Source: Bacillota bacterium (GTDB taxonomy: Bacteria; Bacillota; Clostridia; Lachnospirales; Lachnospiraceae). From it: a DNA stretch of 64,000 nt. Below, piece by piece: positions 45,204-53,797 of the stretch; position 1 is the first letter of the stretch, and each line of letters starts with the position of its first letter. The DNA lies in the NCBI GenBank assembly GCA_023415655.1, contig JAEZKD010000207.1, forward strand, positions 27,789-91,788. Reading direction: 5' to 3'. Under the pieces are notes generated by a model. It searched no databases. It saw only the letters and a program-made list of their open reading frames with translations, and was not told where the DNA came from. The position numbers and the translations under genes are program-made.

Positions 45204-45698
45204 ATGAGGAAAAAGAGAACTTACATACAATTACTTAGCTTTTTACCGGCTCTGACGATCATGGTGATGATTTTTTTATTCTCAGCACAACCTGCGCTTA
45301 TTTCAAAAGGTACAAGCTCACCATTGGCAGAAGGCTTGGTTCATGTATGGGAGAGATTCTTTGGAGAGTTTAAGGAAAGTGTTCGCTTGGAACAAATAGA
45401 TCGAATGGATGTGGTTGTTCGAAAGACAGCTCATATGACAGAATATTTACTATTATCCTTAAGTATTGGAATACCACTCTATTACTACCATTTTCGTTCA
45501 AAAAAATTGTATCTGATTACATTCCTTAGTTCCGTATTCTATGCAGGAACGGATGAGTTTCATCAATTATTTGTCGAAGGTAGAAGTGGGAGGATTAGTG
45601 ATGTTGGAATTGACTCCATTGGAATTGCCATTGGCTGTCTTGTACTCTTTTTCTATATTAATGCTAAGACAAAAGCTAAACAAAGCGATTTAGGGTAG
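45204..45698 (+). CDS. VanZ-family membrane protein
   Basis: A 164-aa protein with about four hydrophobic segments. The VanZ-like pattern is VRKTAHMTEYLLLSLSIGIPL (about residues 71-91) and YAGTDEFHQLFVEGRSGRISDVGIDSIG (113-140). VanZ of Tn1546 gives low-level teicoplanin resistance, but chromosomal homologues are of unknown role. GGGAAGGG precedes the ATG. The last 23 bases overlap the convergent DUF4250 gene. Confidence 0.85.
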   Translation: MRKKRTYIQLLSFLPALTIMVMIFLFSAQPALISKGTSSPLAEGLVHVWERFFGEFKESVRLEQIDRMDVVVRKTAHMTEYLLLSLSIGIPLYYYHFRSKKLYLITFLSSVFYAGTDEFHQLFVEGRSGRISDVGIDSIGIAIGCLVLFFYINAKTKAKQSDLG

Positions 45699-45846
45699 CA
45701 TCGTATTCGTAATTAATGGAAGATAATTTTGAGACAAGCTCTGCTTTGTTCACAGATAGACTCAAGCAAAGTTCATCTAAGGATTCATAATAATCTCTTA
45801 ATTGAGTATTCACATAACTTAATAGCATCACTGGATCTGATGGCAT
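45676..45846 (-). CDS. DUF4250 small protein
   Basis: A 56-aa protein (starting MPSDPVMLLSYVNTQLRDYY, ending DATLNRFV). The LLSYVNTQLRDYY, SLDELC and INYEYD segments match my memory of DUF4250 proteins found across Clostridia. The binding site AAAGGAGG lies 8 bases before the ATG. It overlaps the 3' end of the VanZ gene by 23 bases. Function is unknown. Confidence 0.8.
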   Translation of the reverse strand: MPSDPVMLLSYVNTQLRDYYESLDELCLSLSVNKAELVSKLSSINYEYDATLNRFV

Positions 45847-45929
45847 GATATAGACCTCCTTTATTCAATAATCAAGTGAAGTCTATCATAAATGGATCTG
45901 GAATACAAGGTAGTTTGGAGGGAAACGGG

Positions 45930-47246
45930 TTGGATTTATTTGAATATATGAGAGAAACTACGATGGATAAGGAATCTCCATTGGCGTCACGACTTCGTCC
46001 AACGAAGTTATCAGAGGTTGTTGGGCAAAGCCATATCATTGGAGAGGACAAGTTACTATATCGTGCAATTATGGCGGATAAGCTTGGTTCCGTTATCTTT
46101 TATGGTCCCCCAGGAACGGGTAAGACAACACTTGCGAAGGTGATCGCATGTACAACAAGTGCCCAGTTTAAGCAGATAAATGCAACAAGTGCTGGGAAAA
46201 AGGATATGGAAGAAGTGATTTCTGTTGCAAAACAGACACTTGGCATGTATAAGAAAAAGACAATTCTATTTGTAGATGAGATTCATCGTTTTAATAAAGG
46301 TCAACAGGATTATTTGCTTCCATTTGTGGAGGATGGTACGATTATTTTGATTGGTGCTACCACTGAGAATCCATATTTTGAAGTAAATCAAGCGTTAATC
46401 TCACGTTCGATTGTATTTGAACTAAAACCATTGTCCAAAGATGATATTCGACAATTAATCCTACGTGCAGTAAAGGACAAAGAGAAGGGGTTAGGTAGCT
46501 ATGGTGCAAAAATCGATGAGGATGCCTTGGAGTTTCTTGCAGATATGTCCAATGGTGATGCAAGAGCAGCCTTGAATGCAATTGAACTTGGAGTATTAAC
46601 AACAAAGCGTAGTGAGGATAACATCATCCATATTACCTTAGCAGTCGCTTCCGAATGCATTCAAAGACGTGTTCTAAAATATGATAAGTCTGGGGATAAT
46701 CATTACGATACAATTTCTGCATTTATTAAAAGTATGCGGGGTTCTGATCCAGATGCTACGATTTATTATCTGGCAAAGATGCTTCATGCTGGAGAGGAAG
46801 TTGCATTTATTGCAAGACGAATTATGATCTGTGCCGCGGAGGATGTATCCAATGCAGATCCTAATGCGCTTGTAGTAGCGACTGCAGCAGCAACTGCAGT
46901 AGAGCGACTTGGCATGCCAGAAGGTAGAATCGTATTAGCACAAGCAGCAGCTTATGTGGCATGTGCACCAAAAAGTAATTCTGCAATCTGTGCCATTGAT
47001 GAAGCGATGCAGTTAGTAGAAAAAGAAACGATATCTGGGGTACCATCGCATCTTCGGGATGCACATTATAAAGGTGCTAAGAATTTGGGTCATGGGATTG
47101 GTTATCAATATGCTCATAGTTATGAAAATCACTATGTGAAGCAGCAGTATCTACCGGATGAATTAGTTGGGAAGACTTTTTATCAGATGGGGGATCTGGG
47201 TTACGAAAAAAAGATGAAGGAATGGCTTCAATACTTAAAGAATTAA
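45930..47246 (+). CDS. rarA: Replication-associated recombination protein RarA (MgsA)
   Basis: A 438-aa AAA+ ATPase that acts at stalled replication forks. It has SPLASRLRPTKLSEVVGQSHI, Walker A YGPPGTGKTTL, Walker B ILFVDEIHRF, sensor-1 GATTENPYFEVN and sensor-2/C-terminal SRSIVFELKPLS and RRIMICAAEDVSNADP with ALVVATAAATAVERLGMPE. The likely start is TTG at 45930, seven bases from GGAGGG (45917-45922), giving MDLFEYMRE. The frame is open upstream to 45876 but without a good site. Confidence 0.9.
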   Translation: MDLFEYMRETTMDKESPLASRLRPTKLSEVVGQSHIIGEDKLLYRAIMADKLGSVIFYGPPGTGKTTLAKVIACTTSAQFKQINATSAGKKDMEEVISVAKQTLGMYKKKTILFVDEIHRFNKGQQDYLLPFVEDGTIILIGATTENPYFEVNQALISRSIVFELKPLSKDDIRQLILRAVKDKEKGLGSYGAKIDEDALEFLADMSNGDARAALNAIELGVLTTKRSEDNIIHITLAVASECIQRRVLKYDKSGDNHYDTISAFIKSMRGSDPDATIYYLAKMLHAGEEVAFIARRIMICAAEDVSNADPNALVVATAAATAVERLGMPEGRIVLAQAAAYVACAPKSNSAICAIDEAMQLVEKETISGVPSHLRDAHYKGAKNLGHGIGYQYAHSYENHYVKQQYLPDELVGKTFYQMGDLGYEKKMKEWLQYLKN

Positions 47247-47282
47247 GAATAGGTGTTACAATCTACAACTGTATGAAAAAGG

Positions 47283-47311
47283 TTGCAAATTTTGCTGATT
47301 CATGTTATTCT
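47283..47311 (+). promoter_or_regulatory. Probable promoter of the small membrane protein gene
   Basis: TTGCAA (47283-47288), 17 bases, TATTCT (47306-47311) with a TGT extension. Confidence 0.45.
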
Positions 47312-47358
47312 TGCAAGTGCAAGTTGTGGGGTTCTTTTAAGGATGTGAGGTATTGTTG

Positions 47359-47649
47359 ATGAAAAATGGTAAATTGAAACGAATCATGGCAATAGCAGGA
47401 ATCGTAGCATTGCTAAGCTTATATATTATAACGTTTGTTGCAGCAATCATGGCGAAACCATATGCCCATGGATTTTTCGTTGCAAGTATCTTTTGCTCTT
47501 TGGCAGTGCCAGTTATAATCTATGCTTTCTTACTTATTAGTAAAGCATTTGGGAAAAAGGATAGCAATAGCGTCCGCTTAAGTCAGGTAGGTCGTATCAA
47601 AAAAGAGCTTAAGAATATTGTAGATGATCAAGATACAAAAGAAAATTAA
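47359..47649 (+). CDS. Small two-helix membrane protein, unknown function
   Basis: A 96-aa protein with helices at about 8-31 (RIMAIAGIVALLSLYIITFV) and 40-61 (FVASIFCSLAVPVIIYAFLL), then a basic, charged C-terminal tail. The ATG at 47359 follows GTGAGG at a spacing of about 8; the TTG codons at 47353 and 47356 are too close. Similar small membrane proteins are frequent after rarA in Lachnospiraceae, but I cannot name the family. Confidence 0.65.
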   Translation: MKNGKLKRIMAIAGIVALLSLYIITFVAAIMAKPYAHGFFVASIFCSLAVPVIIYAFLLISKAFGKKDSNSVRLSQVGRIKKELKNIVDDQDTKEN

Positions 47650-47672
47650 GCCTGCAGCAAAGCTACAGACTT
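47650..47672 (+). other. Hairpin right after the membrane protein gene
   Basis: An 11-bp stem (AAGCCTGCAGC with GCTACAGACTT) with a 3-base loop, beginning at the stop codon. No T run follows, so it may protect the mRNA end rather than terminate. Confidence 0.5.
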
Positions 47673-47697
47673 AATCAAAAAGGGGAGGATAAGTATT

Positions 47698-47900
47698 TAA
47701 TTCTTCTTTTGTAGGGTTGCTTTTCATTGGAGGGGGAATCCAACTGTTGAAAGAGCATACGCTAATCTAGTAATTCTTAGGCCGGTAGACTTTTGGGAGA
47801 AGTACCTGCGAATTTGCTTCTTAGATAGGCTGTTAGATATCTAAGCTACAAATGAATTATTAGACTAACCATAGTATTAACGTATAAAATTTTTTTATAC
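47698..47900 (+). ncRNA. Candidate structured RNA, possibly 6S-like
   Basis: No protein-coding frame is evident, yet the ends pair: TAATTC..TTTTGTAG (47698-47714) with CTACAAA.GAATTA (47846-47859). Inside, TTGGA/TCCAA (47727-47743) and CTTAGATA/TATCTAAG (47819-47844) form hairpins, and CTAATCTA with TAGATAGG plus AATTC with GAATT build an upper stem. An AT-only hairpin GTATAAA/TTTATAC with seven T lies at 47882-47900. A rod with a central bubble is the 6S shape, and 6S-1 of Bacillus lies near rarA. A different family is possible. Confidence 0.4.
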
Positions 47901-47943
47901 ACACAATAATTATAATAAAATGAGATTTGAGAGGATGAACAAC

Positions 47944-48450
47944 ATGAGTTTATTACAAGAGTGGAGAGATGTAGCTTATGCAGAGGATATGGACCAAAAA
48001 ACTGGCCAGATATTCTGGGGAAATTACTTTACAGTAGAAAAAGGCATCTATGAGCAGCTCCTTGCGAATCCAGAGGAAGTTGTAACAGGAACTGTAGAGG
48101 AACTTGCAAAGAAGTATAACACCACATTACAGATTATGGTAGGTTTCCTAGATGGTATTAACGAAAGTCTTGTAACGCCAAATCCAATCGAAGAGATGAC
48201 AGCAGATACTGTAGTATCTTTGAATTTTGATAATGAAAAATTGTACTACAATATGGTAGAAGCGAATGCAGACTGGTTATATGGATTACCACAATGGAAT
48301 GATATCTTAACAGAAGCTAGAAGAAAAGAGCTTTATCTTGCACAGAAAAAATCTGGAACAATTGTTAAGGCTAAGAAAATTGGTAGAAATGATCCATGTA
48401 CTTGTGGAAGCGGTAAGAAATATAAACACTGCTGTGGAAAGAATGCATAA
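47944..48450 (+). CDS. SEC-C motif protein
   Basis: A 168-aa soluble protein. The last 21 residues are a SEC-C zinc motif, [17 protein letters not shown], the same C-x-C-x8-CC ligand pattern as at the end of SecA. The preceding about 145 residues are helical ([20 protein letters not shown]) and common in Clostridia without known role. Three starts are in frame; the ATG at 47944 has GAGAGG at the right distance, while 47935 is directly next to it. Confidence 0.8.
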   Translation: MSLLQEWRDVAYAEDMDQKTGQIFWGNYFTVEKGIYEQLLANPEEVVTGTVEELAKKYNTTLQIMVGFLDGINESLVTPNPIEEMTADTVVSLNFDNEKLYYNMVEANADWLYGLPQWNDILTEARRKELYLAQKKSGTIVKAKKIGRNDPCTCGSGKKYKHCCGKNA

Positions 48451-48471
48451 TCGATCATTGGAATAAAGATA

Positions 48472-48537
48472 AAAAGAGGTACTATGCTTTGACTGCTGGA
48501 AATCAGTAGCAAAAGCATAGTACCTTTTATAATTCTT
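48472..48537. terminator. Bidirectional terminator between the SEC-C and XRE genes
   Basis: A long stem: GGTACTATGCTTT with AAAAGCATAGTACC, with an inner hairpin GACTGCTGGAAATCAGTAGC and A and T runs on both flanks. It ends both convergent transcripts and overlaps the last codons of the minus-strand gene. Confidence 0.85.
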
Positions 48538-48871
48538 TGATCTGTTGTTTATACATAAGATAAGAAGCGTAATATTGAAGTTCTTTGGAATTCTCAGGGG
48601 TGAGTTGTTGGTATAAACTAAAAAAATCTACAATGTCACGATCCAAGACTTCTCCACCAACCGGTAAATAGGCATCTGATATACCAAGTAAGTAATCACA
48701 GGATACATCAAAATATTTTGATAAAGCAATCAATTTTTCAATGGAAGGTTCGTTTCGTTGAGATTCATAATTTGATACCGCGGTTGGTTTTAAACCAAGA
48801 ATATCAGCCAGCTCGCTTTGCGTCAGTTTGTGCTTTTGGCGCAATTGCTTAAGTCGTACATTAAAGTTCAT
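48527..48871 (-). CDS. XRE-family transcriptional regulator
   Basis: A 114-aa protein. Residues 1-62 are an HTH_3 domain: FNVRLKQLRQKHKLTQSELA, then DILGLKPTAVSNYESQRNEP and KLIALSKYFDVSCDYLLGI. The C-terminal 50 residues look helical and may dimerise or bind a ligand. AGGAGGAA lies before the ATG. It is divergent from the kinase operon. Confidence 0.85.
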   Translation of the reverse strand: MNFNVRLKQLRQKHKLTQSELADILGLKPTAVSNYESQRNEPSIEKLIALSKYFDVSCDYLLGISDAYLPVGGEVLDRDIVDFFSLYQQLTPENSKELQYYASYLMYKQQIKEL

Positions 48872-48982
48872 GTGTTCCTCCTGTCCCTATATTTCCCTGA
48901 TTATTTTAATACTGTTCTCCCCCTAAGAACCTCTCAATGATAACAATTGATTGTGTAAAAAAATAGGAATATATTACTATCT

Positions 48983-49010
48983 ATTATAGCAAAAAATGGC
49001 ATCATGTCAA
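48983..49010 (-). promoter_or_regulatory. Promoter of the XRE regulator gene
   Basis: On the minus strand a perfect TTGACA (49005-49010), 16 bases and a perfect TATAAT (48983-48988). The mRNA leader is about 105 bases. Confidence 0.75.
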
Positions 49011-49026
49011 TATAGATTACATTAAT

Positions 49027-49055
49027 TTGACAAACACCTCGTGGTGACTTATATT
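49027..49055 (+). promoter_or_regulatory. Promoter of the kinase/HD-GYP operon
   Basis: Perfect TTGACA (49027-49032), 17 bases, TATATT (49050-49055). A CACC/GGTG inverted repeat (49036-49047) lies in the spacer. The -35 boxes of this and the divergent promoter are only 16 bases apart, so a protein bound there could control both. Confidence 0.75.
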
Positions 49056-49108
49056 ACTAAATATAGATCTAATTACATATTAAAGTAGTACATATTTGAG
49101 GTATCCGA

Positions 49109-50569
49109 ATGGGAAAAAGACCCCGATTAGATGAGAAACTATTATATACAGCAATGAATACATGTTCAGAAGCTATCTATGTATTCAAAACAGATGGTTT
49201 CATTCTGTTTTGCAATGAGGCAGCAAAGAAAGAGAACGGTTATGGAGATGACGTCGGTACGATTCATATCTTAGATGTTTTCCCTAAATTGTTATGTATC
49301 AGAAATCATAAGGTGACATTACTTGATCAAACGATGAATAAGGATAGGGAAGCATTTGCCTATCGTAAAAATCAGACCTGTTATCCTGTGCGTGTTCAAC
49401 TTGTTTGGCAAAATATCAATCAAGAGCGTATCGGAATCTTGTCGGCAAGAAATATATCAGAACTAAAGGGTGCAGTGAAACGAGAGAAACTTCTAAAGGA
49501 AGAATTAAAAGAAGTGGATCGTATGAAGAACATGTTTCTTGCTAATATCACTCATGAACTTAAAACTCCAGTCAATGGGATGAAGGGGTTAGCAGATGTA
49601 TTAGCGGAAACCTCGCTAAGTTCAAATCAAAGAGAGAATGTAAATATCATACGTCGATGTTGTATCAATATGTCGAATCTAATCAATGAAGTTTTAGACT
49701 TTACCAAGATCTCCGATGGTAAATTGGTATTAGAGGAAACAGAATTTGATTTCCATCTATTTATGAAGAATACATTGGCAGTACATATGACAGCATTAGC
49801 TGAAAAAGGATTAGAAATTCAATTAAATATTGGAGAAACGGTACCAGGAGTTATCCTAGGAGATGAACTACGTTTAGGGCAAATTCTCAATAATTTAATA
49901 TCGAATGCAATAAAATTCACCTCAAATGGAAGAATTGTAATTGATGTCGTCAATACTTATGAGGATGAAGAGGAAATAGAGCTATTTTTTATGGTTATGG
50001 ATACTGGCATAGGAATTGCCAAAGAGGATATGGACAAATTGTTTCTTCGCTTCTCACAAATCGATGGCTCCATTACTAGAAAGTATGGGGGAACAGGACT
50101 GGGATTATCTATTAGTAAACCTTTGATTGAACTTATGAAAGGTTCCATTTATGTAGATAGTGAAGTTGGAAAAGGGAGCAAATTTTCGTTTTCTGCAAGA
50201 TTCCATAAAGGAAGTAATACAACGGAATTAGGGATCAAAGAAGAGATATCCAATACACAAGAAGAGAAGAGATTGGATACAAGTCAGATGGAGTATGTAG
50301 CAAATCAAAGAAATATAGCATCAGAACTTGGAGATTGGAACCAAAAAAATGTGAATGATAGCATTGAAAGGTTAACGCTTTGTTTGGAGCTTGGAATTTG
50401 GGAAAAGGCTGAAAATTATGCAGTAATGCTAAGAGATTTATTCCCAGAGGAGAGAAGTGAGGAACGAAAGCAAGCATTTCGATTGTTATTAACCGTACGT
50501 AAAGAAAACTATGATTTATCGATGCAGCAATTAAAGGAATTAACCAATATGATTTCAAGAGAGGCATAG
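49109..50569 (+). CDS. PAS-domain sensor histidine kinase, soluble
   Basis: A 486-aa kinase without membrane helices. A PAS-like domain (about 10-115) is followed by a coiled coil, HisKA with His149 in NITHELKTPVNGM, and HATPase with NNLISNAIKF (N), DTGIGI (G1) and GGTGLGLSIS (G2). A C-terminal about 120 residues (after residue 365) form an extra helical domain resembling an HPt or a kinase tail. The HD-GYP response regulator starts 6 bases later and is its likely partner. Confidence 0.9.
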   Translation: MGKRPRLDEKLLYTAMNTCSEAIYVFKTDGFILFCNEAAKKENGYGDDVGTIHILDVFPKLLCIRNHKVTLLDQTMNKDREAFAYRKNQTCYPVRVQLVWQNINQERIGILSARNISELKGAVKREKLLKEELKEVDRMKNMFLANITHELKTPVNGMKGLADVLAETSLSSNQRENVNIIRRCCINMSNLINEVLDFTKISDGKLVLEETEFDFHLFMKNTLAVHMTALAEKGLEIQLNIGETVPGVILGDELRLGQILNNLISNAIKFTSNGRIVIDVVNTYEDEEEIELFFMVMDTGIGIAKEDMDKLFLRFSQIDGSITRKYGGTGLGLSISKPLIELMKGSIYVDSEVGKGSKFSFSARFHKGSNTTELGIKEEISNTQEEKRLDTSQMEYVANQRNIASELGDWNQKNVNDSIERLTLCLELGIWEKAENYAVMLRDLFPEERSEERKQAFRLLLTVRKENYDLSMQQLKELTNMISREA

Positions 50570-50574
50570 GATCG

Positions 50575-51657
50575 ATGTACGAAACAAAGCAGATAGAACA
50601 GAGAGTCAATATTTTAGTGGTTGATGATGTTGTGCCCAATCTCATTGTATTAGCCGAGATTATCAAGGATGCTGGCTATATTGCTCGTCCGGTTACAAGC
50701 GTACAAAAGGCGATGGAAGCAATTCGCATCTTAGAACCACAGCTGATTCTTTTAGATATTTCAATGCCTGATATGGATGGGTTTGAATGGTGTGAAATCT
50801 TAAAGAAAGATCCAAAGACAAGGGATATACCAATCATATTTATCTCTGCTTTGAGTTCAACGCAGGATAAAATACATGGCTTTACGCTTGGTGCAGTGGA
50901 CTTTATTTGTAAACCCTTTGAACCAGAAGAGATTACACTGCGAATCAATACACATCTAAAAATATATAAAATGCAGCAAGAGCTTGAAATGTACAATCAG
51001 AAGCTTCATAAGCTCGTGGAGGAACAAAGAAATCAAATTTTACTAGAACAAAAAAATCTCATTTATGCAATGGCTCGAATGTGTGAAGCTAGAGATAGTG
51101 TAAGAACCAATCACATTGAGAATGTTGCAAAAAATAGTAAGCTATTAGCATTATGCCTATTATTAGCAGAAGAGGAAACTGAGATTGTAACCAATGACTT
51201 TGTAGTAGCAATCGAACTAGCAGCACCCTTGCATGACATTGGGAAAATAGGTATTCCTGAGGATATTGTGCGTAAGAAGAATCGAACAGTAGACGAAGAA
51301 AAAATTTATCAAAAACATACTGAAATTGGTGCAAACACCATATTAGGGGTTTATGTGCCAACAGAGCATAACCAGTGTTTACAAATGGCAATTGATATTG
51401 CGCACTATCATCACGAAAAATGGGATGGAAGTGGATATCCGAAAGGATTAAAGGGAGAAGAGATTCCAATCTCAGCTCGAATTGTATCGATTGTGAATGC
51501 CTATGACCGATGGATGGTGGAATGTGATTTATGTAGTACCTGCAATGAGACCTGTAACCATCAGGTGATGAAACGGCTCAATGAACGTTCTGGAGAAAGT
51601 TTTGATCCAAAGCTTATAAAGATGTTAAATAAGATTCAAAAACAGCTGAAAAGTTGA
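50575..51657 (+). CDS. Response regulator with HD-GYP c-di-GMP phosphodiesterase domain
   Basis: A 360-aa protein (RpfG-like). The receiver has acidic DD at 17-18, phosphoacceptor Asp61 in LLDISMPDMDGF and CKPF lysine at about 109. A coiled coil follows, then the HD-GYP domain: HDIGKIGIPEDIV, HTEIGA and HHEKWDGSGYPKGLKGEEIP, with AYDRWM in place of the more usual AYDAL. Members hydrolyse c-di-GMP to GMP. A cysteine cluster (CDLCSTCNETCNHQ) sits near the C-terminus and is unusual. In one operon with the kinase. Confidence 0.9.
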   Translation: MYETKQIEQRVNILVVDDVVPNLIVLAEIIKDAGYIARPVTSVQKAMEAIRILEPQLILLDISMPDMDGFEWCEILKKDPKTRDIPIIFISALSSTQDKIHGFTLGAVDFICKPFEPEEITLRINTHLKIYKMQQELEMYNQKLHKLVEEQRNQILLEQKNLIYAMARMCEARDSVRTNHIENVAKNSKLLALCLLLAEEETEIVTNDFVVAIELAAPLHDIGKIGIPEDIVRKKNRTVDEEKIYQKHTEIGANTILGVYVPTEHNQCLQMAIDIAHYHHEKWDGSGYPKGLKGEEIPISARIVSIVNAYDRWMVECDLCSTCNETCNHQVMKRLNERSGESFDPKLIKMLNKIQKQLKS

Positions 51658-51670
51658 TAGGAGTAAAACA

Positions 51671-53143
51671 GTGAAAAAGAAAGATTTTTATCTTGATTAT
51701 AAATCAAGGAAACGGAATAAAGGCTATGGTTTAAAGTTAGTAAAAGAAGAAAAATCGAAAAAAGGAATGGCTTTTTTTATCTTGCTTTTTGCCTTGGTGG
51801 TTGGGACTGGAGTAACTTTATTAATTCTTTATCGCCAGGAAAGAGAAGAAAACAGAGAAAGACTTTTAAACAATAAGATATTAGCAGCCAATCTATCAGA
51901 GATTTCAGACACTACGAATACAGGCCCATATGGGATGTGGATCACTCAATCCACACAAGAGGATGAAATTCTAGAACCAGTGGAAACCAAAGAAGTATGG
52001 ATGGCAGACTTTGTGGATACAAGAGAAGCTGTGCAAGCAAAAGGAATTTATGTGACAGCTTCCAAAGCCAATAGTACCATTGATGAGTTAGTAGCATTAG
52101 TTGAGAGAACCGAATTAAATGCAATGGTAATCGATATTAAGGATGATGATGGGCACATTACGTATTTAACGGATAATAAAGAAGCGAATGAAATCAATGC
52201 ACCTAGAGCTTATATTAGTGATTTGGAAGGTTTGATTAAGAAGCTAAAAGAAAAGAATATCTACTTAATTGCACGTGTGGTGGCATTCAAGGACCCAGTG
52301 TTGGCAGAAGCAAAGCCTGAATTAGCATTATGGAAAAAAGATGGCTCTGTCTTTCGTGATAAGGATAATCTTGCTTGGGTGAATCCATATCGTAAGGAGG
52401 TTTGGGATTATCTAGTGAGCGTTGGTAAGGAATGTGCAAAGCTAGGGTTTGATGAAGTGAATTTTGACTACATTCGTTTTTCTACCGATAGTGGCATGGC
52501 AGACGTTGACTTTGGAGAAGTGGCAGAAACAAAGACAAAGATAGAAACTGTTGCAGAGTTTGTAAAATATGCGTGTGAACGATTAAAACCACTTGGTATC
52601 TATGTTTCAGCAGATGTATACGGAGCCATTATCAATAGCGCGATTGATGCTAAGATTGTTGGACAAAGCTATGTGGAGATGTCAAAGTATCTGGATTATA
52701 TCTGTCCAATGATTTATCCATCTCATTATGGTGATGGCTATTATGGCATTGACTATCCAGATACACAGCCGTATGAGTTAATTATGGGTGCTCTTGAATC
52801 ATCTAGAACATCCTTAGATCAAATTGAGGAGGGAGAACATCGTGCAATTGTTCGACCTTGGCTTCAGGACTTTACCGCTTCTTGGTTAAGGCATTACATC
52901 AAATATGGACCAAAGGAAGTAAGAGAACAGATTGAAGCGGTTTATGACTCTGATTACACAGAATGGCTATTATGGAACGGTGCTATGAATTATACAGAAG
53001 AAGCATTATATACAGAAGAAGAGGCTGTGATGAAATATAATTCCAGACCAACACCGACACCGACACCAACACCAACACCAGAACCATTGCCAACGAGAGT
53101 ACCGAATGCAGGGCAATATTATGAATCACCATGGAAAAATTAA
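51671..53143 (+). CDS. Putative glycoside hydrolase, DUF4015/COG1306 type
   Basis: A 490-aa protein anchored by one membrane helix at about 33-52 (FFILLFALVVGTGVTLLILY). The catalytic-fold region (about 120-440) is a TIM barrel of the DUF4015 family: VQAKGIYVTASKANSTIDEL, AMVIDIKDDDGHITYLT, ARVVAFKDPVLAEAKPELALW, GFDEVNFDYIRFSTDSG and YLDYICPMIYPSHYGDGYYG. The end is a Thr-Pro tail encoded by hexanucleotide repeats (53046-53085). The GTG at 51671 follows TAGGAG. Acid residues suggest a carbohydrate hydrolase outside the cell; substrate unknown. It follows the HD-GYP gene by 13 bases. Confidence 0.82.
   Translation: MKKKDFYLDYKSRKRNKGYGLKLVKEEKSKKGMAFFILLFALVVGTGVTLLILYRQEREENRERLLNNKILAANLSEISDTTNTGPYGMWITQSTQEDEILEPVETKEVWMADFVDTREAVQAKGIYVTASKANSTIDELVALVERTELNAMVIDIKDDDGHITYLTDNKEANEINAPRAYISDLEGLIKKLKEKNIYLIARVVAFKDPVLAEAKPELALWKKDGSVFRDKDNLAWVNPYRKEVWDYLVSVGKECAKLGFDEVNFDYIRFSTDSGMADVDFGEVAETKTKIETVAEFVKYACERLKPLGIYVSADVYGAIINSAIDAKIVGQSYVEMSKYLDYICPMIYPSHYGDGYYGIDYPDTQPYELIMGALESSRTSLDQIEEGEHRAIVRPWLQDFTASWLRHYIKYGPKEVREQIEAVYDSDYTEWLLWNGAMNYTEEALYTEEEAVMKYNSRPTPTPTPTPTPEPLPTRVPNAGQYYESPWKN
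53046..53085. repeat. ACACCR hexanucleotide repeat encoding a Thr-Pro tail
   Basis: About six repeats of the pattern CCRACA code for alternating Thr and Pro at the end of the hydrolase-like protein. Copy number could vary. Confidence 0.7.
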
Positions 53144-53223
53144 CAGAAAGAAATGATATTGCATGCAAGAAATCGGTTAGATGAGGGTATAGGTTATTGT
53201 GATACTCAAAGGAGGCTGTGAAA

Positions 53224-53781
53224 TTGACGGATGAAGAGATTTTATCATTGGTGCAGAAAAAAAATGAGCTTGGATTGTCAATGATAGCAGAGAAATATGA
53301 AAAGCTGCTTGTTTATATTGCTACCGGAATTTTGGGGAACCACGCACGTGACATTGAAGAATGTGTTAATGATACGTATTTGAAATTTTGGAGGAATGCT
53401 GAGAAATACGATTATACGAAGGCATCGATTCCAACCTACCTTAAGGTGATTGTGCGAAATACGGCAATCAATCGCTTAAGAGATTTAAAACGACATGAGG
53501 ATAGAACATATACAGAAGATGTTTCAGAATTAGCATCTGTGATAGCGGATTCAGCACAGAACATTGAAAATTTAATGCTTCGAAAAGAGAATTTGAAACG
53601 ACTGAATAAAGTGATTGCAAGCCTTTCGGAAAAGGATCGAGAATTAATGATTCGTAAATATTTTTATTTACAGTCATCCAAGGTGATTGCGAAAGCAATG
53701 TTGATGTCAGTCACAGCAGTAGATTCTAGACTTTCTCGACTTCGTACGAAGGTAAAAGGAGAATTTGATACGTTACAGTAA
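53224..53781 (+). CDS. Sigma-70-family sigma factor, ECF-like
   Basis: A 185-aa two-domain sigma factor. Region 2 is LLVYIATGILGNHARDIEEC and VNDTYLKFWRNAEKYDY; region 4 is LNKVIASLSEKDRELMIRKYFYLQSSKVIAKAMLMS with the HTH. A GTG at 53218 sits only two bases from GGAGG, so the TTG at 53224 (spacing 8) is the likely start. The downstream gene encodes a small membrane protein, likely its anti-sigma factor, in one operon that reads into acpP. Confidence 0.78.
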   Translation: MTDEEILSLVQKKNELGLSMIAEKYEKLLVYIATGILGNHARDIEECVNDTYLKFWRNAEKYDYTKASIPTYLKVIVRNTAINRLRDLKRHEDRTYTEDVSELASVIADSAQNIENLMLRKENLKRLNKVIASLSEKDRELMIRKYFYLQSSKVIAKAMLMSVTAVDSRLSRLRTKVKGEFDTLQ

Positions 53782-53797
53782 AGGAGGGTGTATTCTT

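Noticed and set aside
47650..47672. Hairpin as a rho-independent terminator
   Set aside because: The stem is good but no T run follows on either side, so I kept it as a plain hairpin.
48983..49060. Divergent promoters as a phage-type immunity region
   Set aside because: The XRE gene faces a kinase operon, and no phage, integrase or lysogeny genes are near.
53218..53220. GTG at 53218 as the sigma factor start
   Set aside because: Only two bases separate it from GGAGG; the TTG at 53224 has proper spacing.
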